From a bacterium (GTDB lineage Bacteria; Verrucomicrobiota; Verrucomicrobiia; Methylacidiphilales; Verrucolacustridaceae): DNA of 27,432 nucleotides. The notes below the pieces were generated by a model. The model had not been told where the DNA came from and did no database searches. It saw nothing but the letters and a program-made list of their open reading frames with translations. The position numbers and the translations under genes are program-made. The DNA lies in assembly GCA_009921985.1 (NCBI GenBank), contig RFWS01000005.1, positions 1-27,432 of the forward strand, written 5' to 3'. Shown in pieces: positions 22,287 through 27,432 of the stretch (position 1 is the first letter of the stretch; each line of letters starts with the position of its first letter).

Positions 22287-23924
22287 ATGCCGGTATGGGT
22301 TCCATCAAGAAAAAGCGGAAGGCCAAGATCGCCAAGCACAAGCGCCGCAAGCGCAGTCGGGCCAACCGTCATAAGAAGCGTCTCCGGTACAAGACTTGAG
22401 GTCTGGGCGCTTGGCGCCCTCCTCGGTCTTGCTCCGATCTCCCTGACCGCCACCGAGCCGGTCCGCAACGACCGGGTGGAGTCAGCCTTGTCTTTTGCGG
22501 AAGGCCGCCGCGCGGATCTTGCCGGGGAAAGCCTCGTCGCCCTCGAAGCCTATACCCGGGCCCTCGAGTCGGATCCTAATTCCCGCCAGGCTGCCTTAGC
22601 CAAGGCTGCCTCTTTGCTGGATCTCAATCGGTCTGCGGAAGCTGTCCAGATTCTTGAATCGATTCCTCCTTCCTCAGAAGACGAACCCGAACGGAGCACC
22701 CTCCTCTGTCTCGGCTATATAGGGGTGAGCAAGGGAGAAAAAGCGGTTCTGGCCCAGCGGGATGCCTTGGCGGCTCTGGCCGGTTGGCAGGTGGAGGATC
22801 CCGGTCGGCTGGCTCGCGTATCCGAGGGCTTGCTTCGCTCCAGCCTCAAGCTTTTCCGAAAAACCCGGAGAGAGATTGCCGCCTCCGTGCTGCCCGCCTT
22901 TATCCGGGCCGCCGACCTGGATCCTGCTCTGACCGGCGTGGCTCTACGCACCGCGGAAATCGCCCTCGCCGCCGATGATCTCCCCACCTCCATCCGTTTT
23001 CTGCGGGAATTCGTGGAAGCCAAGCCGGACGAAATCCCGCTGCGCGAGCAGATGGCCGCCCTTCTTCTTTTGAACAGCCAGCCCGAGGAGGCGGACACGA
23101 TTTTGCATGAGCTTGAAAAAGAGAAGCCGGGCCGCGCGGATCTCTACCCGGTCCTTGCCAACCTTTATGATGAACTCAACCTTCCGGGTCGCTCTGAGAT
23201 TTACCGGGTTTTGGCGCTCTATCGGCATCATCCTCCCCCGCTGAACGACATTCTCCGCCTGGCCCTCCTCCAGTTGCGCGAGAACCAGCCCCGGCGTGCC
23301 TTCGACACCATCGAATTCGGATCAGGCTTCTACCCCGACTCCCTTCAGTTACTTCTCGTGCAGGGCTTAGTGCAGAAGGCGCGCAACCGCATGGCCGAGG
23401 CTTCCGCCACCTTCGCCAAAGTGGAGCGCCTGGCTCAGCAAAAACCCGAACTTTTGGATGCCGGTTTTTATTTTGAGTTTGGGTCCGCCTTGGAGCAGGC
23501 CGGTCAACCCCTCCGGTCAGAAACTGCCCTGCGCCGGGCCATTGCCCTGAATCCCGAGCACCATCAGGCCCTCAACTATCTTGGATATATGTGGGCGGAG
23601 AGGGGTCGGAATTTAAAAGAAGCCAAACACCTGATCGACCGGGCCCTTGACCTTAATCCAGGAAATCCGGCTTACCTTGATAGTCAGGCTTGGGCTCTTT
23701 TTAAAATGGGAGATCCGGCGACCGCAGAACCGCTCATGGTGGAGGCCCTGCGCCAAGTTCCGGACGATCCCACTTTACTGGAACATTACGCAGACATTCT
23801 CTCGGCGCTCGGTCGCCGTCAGGAAGCGGTGGAAGCCTACCGTAAGGCGGCGCTGGTGGGCGGACCCCCGGTCGTGTTGCGCGACAAGATGCGTGCCATT
23901 TCACGAAAAATGGGCAAACGCTAG
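22287..23924 (+). CDS. Exported TPR-repeat protein (start uncertain)
   Basis: This large TPR protein is 545 residues if started at ATG 22287. The first ~40 residues are the out-of-frame reading of the COX24-like gene and are not protein-like. Residues ~38-54 (LEVWALGALLGLAPISLTA) look like a signal peptide, after which the TPR arrays run to the C-terminus: SLVALEAYTRALESDPNSRQ, the central LFRK region, and the regular ETALRRAIALNPEHHQALNYLGYMWAERG and DRALDLNPGNPAYLDSQAWALFKMGDPATAEPL units (key parts RRAIALNPEHHQALNYLG and RALDLNPGNPAYLDSQ). It ends with KMGKR. It is probably periplasmic. No ATG, GTG or TTG lies in frame between 22287 and the signal-like segment. Confidence 0.75.
   Translation: MPVWVPSRKSGRPRSPSTSAASAVGPTVIRSVSGTRLEVWALGALLGLAPISLTATEPVRNDRVESALSFAEGRRADLAGESLVALEAYTRALESDPNSRQAALAKAASLLDLNRSAEAVQILESIPPSSEDEPERSTLLCLGYIGVSKGEKAVLAQRDALAALAGWQVEDPGRLARVSEGLLRSSLKLFRKTRREIAASVLPAFIRAADLDPALTGVALRTAEIALAADDLPTSIRFLREFVEAKPDEIPLREQMAALLLLNSQPEEADTILHELEKEKPGRADLYPVLANLYDELNLPGRSEIYRVLALYRHHPPPLNDILRLALLQLRENQPRRAFDTIEFGSGFYPDSLQLLLVQGLVQKARNRMAEASATFAKVERLAQQKPELLDAGFYFEFGSALEQAGQPLRSETALRRAIALNPEHHQALNYLGYMWAERGRNLKEAKHLIDRALDLNPGNPAYLDSQAWALFKMGDPATAEPLMVEALRQVPDDPTLLEHYADILSALGRRQEAVEAYRKAALVGGPPVVLRDKMRAISRKMGKR
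22295..22399 (+). CDS. Very basic 34-aa COX24/AURKAIP1-like protein
   Basis: The frame encodes 34 residues, MGSIKKKRKAKIAKHKRRKRSRANRHKKRLRYKT split here as MGSIKKKRKAKIAKHK and RRKRSRANRHKKRLRYKT. About half are lysine or arginine, the hallmark of the small COX24/AURKAIP1-domain proteins, which in mitochondria are ribosomal and in bacteria are assumed to bind the ribosome. The repeated K-x-x-K-x-H-K-R-R-K pattern is the recognised part. It begins 23 nt after hisG and its 3' part overlaps the frame of the downstream TPR gene. No strong ribosome-binding site is seen; GGTCCGGGTGG precedes it. Its small size would hide it from many gene finders. Confidence 0.85.
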   Translation: MGSIKKKRKAKIAKHKRRKRSRANRHKKRLRYKT

Positions 23925-23932
23925 GTCCTGTC

Positions 23933-25282
23933 ATGCTTGACACCTTTCTTTCCCAGACCGCCTCATGGATGTGGGGGCCTTGGCTGGTGGCCTTGCTTTT
24001 TGGAACTCACCTTTTTCTTACTTGGCGAACTGGCCTGATCCAACGACACCTCGGTACGGCGTTGCGCCTATCCGTGGCCAAGGAACCGGGTGCACCTGGG
24101 GATATTAGTCAGTTTGGGGCTCTCATGACCGCGCTGGCGGCCACCATCGGCACTGGAAATATCTACGGGGTGGCGGGTGCCGTGATCCTCGGTGGCCCGG
24201 GTGCGGTCTTCTGGATGTGGTTGACCGGAGTCTTTGGTATCGCCACGAAATACTCCGAAGCTCTTCTTGCCGTGAAATATCGGGTCACAAACAGCCGTGG
24301 GGAGATGTCCGGAGGTCCTATGTTTGTGTTGGAACGCGGCCTGAACGCCCGCTGGGCCGGCAGCCTCTTCGCTGCTTTTACCGCCCTCGCTGCTTTTGGA
24401 ATTGGCAACATGGCCCAGTCGAACGCCATCGTCGAAATGGTGGTGGTAAAAAAGGCGGTCTTGGGGCTCACCCAAGCGGACACATCGATTCGTCTTTGGT
24501 TGGGCTTGGCCATGGCCGGCCTAACCGCCGCCGTCATCCTTGGGGGGATTCAATCCATCGCCCGCTTTTGCGGTTTTCTGGTTCCTTTTATGGCCTTTTT
24601 TTATGTAGCGGGATGTCTGGTGATTCTCTTGTCCACTTGGGATCAGTTACCCGGAACCCTGGCTCTCATTATTACCTCTGCTTTCACCGGAAAGGCAGCG
24701 GTGGGCGGATTCATCGGAGCCGGCATCGCCGAGGCCATGCGCTATGGCATCGCCCGGGGACTTTTTTCCAATGAATCCGGTCTCGGGAGCGCTCCCATCG
24801 CGGCGGCCGCCGCCCGGACCAGCGATCCTGTTCGGCAGGCCTTGGTCTCGGGTACCGGCACCTTCTGGGACACTGTGGTGGTCTGCGCCATGACCGGACT
24901 TGTGATTGTTGGTTCCGGGGATTGGACCACCGCGGATTTGAATAAGGCCAAACTTTGCGATCTTGCGTTCAACCATATCGGCCCTTTCGGTGACATCATT
25001 CTTGTGGGGGGTCTCCTGACCTTTGTCTTCTCCACCATTCTTGGTTGGGGCTATTACGGCGAAAAGGCTGTGGAATACCTTTTTGGGATCCGTTCCGTGT
25101 TTCCTTACCGGCTTCTCTGGATTGTGGCGGTTTTTATTGGTGCGATTTGGAAAAGCGACGCCGTCTGGAACTTTTGTGACATCATGAACGCCCTCATGGC
25201 TCTCCCTAATCTCGCCGCCCTGCTTCTCCTTAGCGGCGTCATCGCCTCCGAAACCCGCCGCTACTTCTCCAAATCTCCGTAA
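23933..25282 (+). CDS. AGCS-family sodium:alanine/glycine symporter
   Basis: This is a 449-residue polytopic membrane protein that imports alanine, glycine or a related amino acid with sodium. It has about ten TM helices and the AGCS signature blocks SQFGALMTALAATIGTGNI (key part ALAATIGTGNI), GPGAVFWMWLTGVFGIATKYSE, GEMSGGPMFVLERGL, GLFSNESGLGSAPIAAAAA, and WGYYGEKAVEYLFG. The start ATG at 23933 is 8 nt after the TPR stop, so it may be in the same transcript. The exact amino acid cannot be read from the sequence. Confidence 0.95.
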   Translation: MLDTFLSQTASWMWGPWLVALLFGTHLFLTWRTGLIQRHLGTALRLSVAKEPGAPGDISQFGALMTALAATIGTGNIYGVAGAVILGGPGAVFWMWLTGVFGIATKYSEALLAVKYRVTNSRGEMSGGPMFVLERGLNARWAGSLFAAFTALAAFGIGNMAQSNAIVEMVVVKKAVLGLTQADTSIRLWLGLAMAGLTAAVILGGIQSIARFCGFLVPFMAFFYVAGCLVILLSTWDQLPGTLALIITSAFTGKAAVGGFIGAGIAEAMRYGIARGLFSNESGLGSAPIAAAAARTSDPVRQALVSGTGTFWDTVVVCAMTGLVIVGSGDWTTADLNKAKLCDLAFNHIGPFGDIILVGGLLTFVFSTILGWGYYGEKAVEYLFGIRSVFPYRLLWIVAVFIGAIWKSDAVWNFCDIMNALMALPNLAALLLLSGVIASETRRYFSKSP

Positions 25283-25310
25283 ACGTCCCACGTAAACCTA
25301 AACGACGATT
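25281..25310. repeat. Hexanucleotide repeat AAACGN after the symporter gene
   Basis: AAACGT (25281-25286), then CCCACGT, AAACCT, AAACGA and CGATT form a degenerate copy of the repeat at 21333-21356, again starting inside the stop codon of the gene before it. The rest of the gap up to 25325, between convergent genes, shows no clear terminator. Confidence 0.5.
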
Positions 25311-25325
25311 CCTCGGCTTTATCTT

Positions 25326-25661
25326 TCAGGCCTTGAGCTTTGTCGGATCGCCTCCCCATCCCGCCACCTTAGCCTTGGCAGCGGCCTCCTCCGCCTCCTT
25401 GATCTTCCCTGCCCGCCCCAGAGCCAAAGACAGACTGCTATAAGCCAGTTGGTCCTTGGGCTTAAGTTGCACCAATTTTTGCAAGGCCGCGATCGCCTCC
25501 TCCAGCCGCTCCAGCTTCACAAGCGCCATCCCCAAAGATTGCCAGGCATCGGCAAGATTTACATCCAGGCGTGTGGCTCGCCGGTAATGTTTCGCCGCCT
25601 CGGCCATCTCGCCCATGGCTAAGGCCGTATGTCCCGCATCCATGCTCTCCTCCGCATTCAT
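25326..25661 (-). CDS. Small TPR protein of the tetrapyrrole operon
   Basis: This 111-residue soluble protein is made of three TPR units: MDAGHTALAMGEMAEAAKHYRRATRLD, ADAWQSLGMALVKLERLEEAIAALQKLVQLKP and AYSSLSLALGRAGKIKEAEEAAAKAK, summarised by the W/Y-x-x-LG-x-A and A-x-x-A positions. The C-terminus is a short VAGWGGDPTKLKA tail. Its ATG overlaps the stop of the cobA-hemD fusion as ATGA, so it is coupled to heme synthesis genes, but a specific role is unknown. It converges on the symporter gene with a 43-nt gap. Confidence 0.85.
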   Translation of the reverse strand: MNAEESMDAGHTALAMGEMAEAAKHYRRATRLDVNLADAWQSLGMALVKLERLEEAIAALQKLVQLKPKDQLAYSSLSLALGRAGKIKEAEEAAAKAKVAGWGGDPTKLKA

Positions 25662-27103
25662 TGGATGCTCTTCAAGATGGCCTGAATAACCCCTTCAGCC
25701 GAGACCTGCTTTGCCAAAGCACGCACCTTCCAGCCCGCCTTTCGAGCTTTCCGGACTGTCGCCGGCCCAATGACAGCGACCTTGGGCTCAACCGGCCAGC
25801 GCGGAACCAACCGGCGAAATCTTTCAGCCGCCGTTCCACTTGAAAACACCACCCAGTCTGCCCCTTCCTTGACCAACGCGTCCCGCACTGGTTTGGCCAA
25901 GTGCTGGGGACCTTCGTTCCGGTAAACCACCAGACGGCTTGCTTGGAATCCTTTCTTTTTTAGTAGGTTTGCGAAGCCACCTCCCTCCTGATTGCCAGTG
26001 ATATGAAGAATGGAGTCTCCCTTCTTGCCGGGCCAGGCTTTGGCCAGGGCTTCGGATCCCGGGCCCGGTCCGACAAAATCCGTCCTCAGTCCGATTGACT
26101 TGAGGATTTCCGCCGTAGAAAGGCCAACCACGGCAATCTTCTTTCCGGCTAACTTCCTTATGTCGCCGGCGACTCCGGGCAGGCAACGGACCCCGGCCCC
26201 ACTCGTCAGCACAATCCATTTGGCCTTTGCGACCTCCTTCTTCCAGAAGTCCTTGAGCGGAAATTGTAGAATTCTGGTCATAGGCAATTCCCAGACCTCG
26301 GCCCCCTGCTCCTCAAGCCGCTGTCGCCAGCCCCTTCCGAGAGATTCACTGACCGTCAGGATCACCCTTTTCCCCGCCAACGGACCTTTATCTTGCTTTC
26401 CAACCCACTTTTTCAGCCCTACCACACTTCCGACTACCACAACGGCCGGCGCCCCGATCCTTGCCTTGCGCACCTCCTTCTCAAGGGTGCCGACGGTGGA
26501 AATGACCGACCTCTGCTTCCGGCAAGTACCGCGCGAGATCACTGCCGCCGGGGTTTCAGGCGAAAAGCCTCCCTCGACGGCCTTTCCCAAAAATTCCCCC
26601 AACCCGTCCATCGACATATAACCCACCAGCGTTCTTCCGCTGACTGATCCTTCGGCTCGTGCGCCGATCTTTAAAACCAACTCCGTGCTCAAACCGCGGT
26701 GGGTGACCGGAATTCCTTCCGCTGCCGGCACCGCCACACCTGCCGTAACCCCCGGGATCACCTCAAAGCAGATGCCGGCCTTGGAGAGCGTCTCTGCCTC
26801 TTCCCCGCCCCGGCCAAAAACAAACGGATCCCCACCCTTGAGTCTTACCACCTGTTTTCCAGATCGTGCGGCTTGGATCAGCTTCTTTCCGATTACGTCC
26901 TGCTCCGTTCTTTTTCCGCCCGGCATCTTGCCGACATCGATTAGCTCGGCCCCCGGTTTGGCCCAAATCAGAATTCCCGGATTCACCAACCGGTCAAAGA
27001 AGACGACATCCGCCCGTCGCAGGACCTCCCGCCCTTTAAGGGTGATCAGCCCAGGATCGCCTGGGCCCGCACCAACCAACCAAACTTTACCTTCCCTAGC
27101 CAC
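25658..27103 (-). CDS. Uroporphyrinogen-III methyltransferase / uroporphyrinogen-III synthase fusion
   Basis: This 481-residue protein fuses two steps. Residues ~5-240 are CobA-type methyltransferase (VGAGPGDPGLITLKG, VRLKGGDPFVFGRGGEEAE, GVAVPAAEGIPVTHRG, VVVVGSVVGL) making precorrin-2 from uroporphyrinogen III. Residues ~245-478 are HemD-type synthase (GKRVILTVSES, PMTRILQFP, SGAGVRCL, LHITGNQEGG, FSSGTAAERF), which closes the tetrapyrrole ring. The CobA block that usually reads V-T-G-H reads KIGARA. Start GTG 27103 overlaps the hemC stop by 8 nt. The fusion occurs in several bacterial groups; with hemC upstream it makes siroheme/heme precursors in the cytoplasm. Confidence 0.95.
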   Translation of the reverse strand: MAREGKVWLVGAGPGDPGLITLKGREVLRRADVVFFDRLVNPGILIWAKPGAELIDVGKMPGGKRTEQDVIGKKLIQAARSGKQVVRLKGGDPFVFGRGGEEAETLSKAGICFEVIPGVTAGVAVPAAEGIPVTHRGLSTELVLKIGARAEGSVSGRTLVGYMSMDGLGEFLGKAVEGGFSPETPAAVISRGTCRKQRSVISTVGTLEKEVRKARIGAPAVVVVGSVVGLKKWVGKQDKGPLAGKRVILTVSESLGRGWRQRLEEQGAEVWELPMTRILQFPLKDFWKKEVAKAKWIVLTSGAGVRCLPGVAGDIRKLAGKKIAVVGLSTAEILKSIGLRTDFVGPGPGSEALAKAWPGKKGDSILHITGNQEGGGFANLLKKKGFQASRLVVYRNEGPQHLAKPVRDALVKEGADWVVFSSGTAAERFRRLVPRWPVEPKVAVIGPATVRKARKAGWKVRALAKQVSAEGVIQAILKSIQ

Positions 27104-27432
27104 GCCTCATCTCCTCCGCCAAGCGGGCTCCCAGCAACTCCGCCTCACCCACCGGTCCCTCCATCTGCGCCCTCTGCACACCCCCGTGCCGATCCTGTAC
27201 AGCCGCCTGAAGATGTATGGTTCCATTGTCCTGCAGGGTTCCCAGCGCGCCCAGAGACTCGGAGCAACCACCACCCCATTTCTGTAGGAATCCCTTCTCC
27301 GCCTCCACGCAGACCCTCACTTTGGTATCATCAATCTTCTCCAAAATCTTCAGCACCTTGTGGTTTTCCTCCCGACACTCCACCGCCAAAGCCCCCTGTC
27401 CTGGCGCCGGAACCATCCAGCTGGAATCCAAC
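27096..27432 (-). CDS. hemC: Porphobilinogen deaminase, C-terminal part (window-truncated)
   Basis: The last ~111 residues of hydroxymethylbilane synthase are visible, with the conserved VPAPGQGALAVECR segment, an E-x-x-FL motif (AEKGFLQKWGGGCSESLGALG) and the cofactor-binding cysteine in GGGC. The enzyme condenses four porphobilinogen molecules to hydroxymethylbilane, the substrate for the HemD half of the next gene. Its start lies beyond the window's right edge. The TAG stop at 27098-27096 overlaps the GTG start of the fusion gene. Confidence 0.93.
   Translation of the reverse strand, partial: LDSSWMVPAPGQGALAVECREENHKVLKILEKIDDTKVRVCVEAEKGFLQKWGGGCSESLGALGTLQDNGTIHLQAAVQDRHGGVQRAQMEGPVGEAELLGARLAEEMRRG

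Overview
The window is about 27.4 kb of GC-rich bacterial chromosome, mostly housekeeping and conserved genes packed into operons on both strands. I see no phage, insertion sequence, CRISPR array or toxin/defence island. The best taxonomic guess is Verrucomicrobiota or a close PVC relative. This rests on the adjacent Minf_1886-type and DUF1844 genes, the enlarged signal peptidase I, a FloA/NfeD operon and a tiny COX24/AURKAIP1-like basic protein. It is inference from protein content; no 16S rRNA gene is present.

Layout, left to right. 1-461 (-) is a truncated ABC ATPase, divergent from an AsmA-like membrane-anchored protein (543-2057). 2071-5642 (-) is an apparent operon: leuS, then a 34-aa single-TM protein overlapping the leuS stop, then the Minf_1886-type gene, then the DUF1844 gene. 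rdgB (5677-6321, +) is divergent from leuS. 6368-11950 (-) is a six-gene operon, plsY-gpsA-glyoxalase-rpe-lepA-lepB, joined by 4-nt overlaps or short gaps; it covers phospholipid precursor synthesis, carbon metabolism, translation factor EF4 and protein export. A cytoplasmic TPR protein (12046-13425, +) converges on the RNase P RNA gene (about 13468-13895, -), with a strong shared hairpin between them and a readable promoter upstream of rnpB. 14082-15645 holds a small putative membrane protein, a secreted protein of unknown family and a secreted WG-repeat protein.

15869-25282 (+) is a long co-directional run. It starts with tRNA-Val(UAC), followed at once by a membrane-microdomain module: NfeD serine protease, short NfeD, flotillin-like FloA, and a proline-rich membrane-anchored protein. 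Then come aguB and aguA (agmatine to putrescine), long-form hisG, the 34-aa COX24-like protein, a large exported TPR protein, and an AGCS sodium:amino-acid symporter. The window ends with a minus-strand tetrapyrrole operon: partial hemC, a cobA-hemD fusion, and a small TPR protein.

I do not see a clearly new multi-gene system. The most interesting points are local. Two exported proteins (NfeD and the large TPR protein) have no ordinary start codon outside the preceding RNA or protein gene. FloA carries P-loop-like glycine/lysine insertions. The signal peptidase has a hybrid-barrel-like insertion of about 100 residues. RdgB lacks a glutamate that is normally conserved. A hexanucleotide repeat abuts the stop codons of two genes. 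There is also a short unlisted-type gene at the end of leuS.
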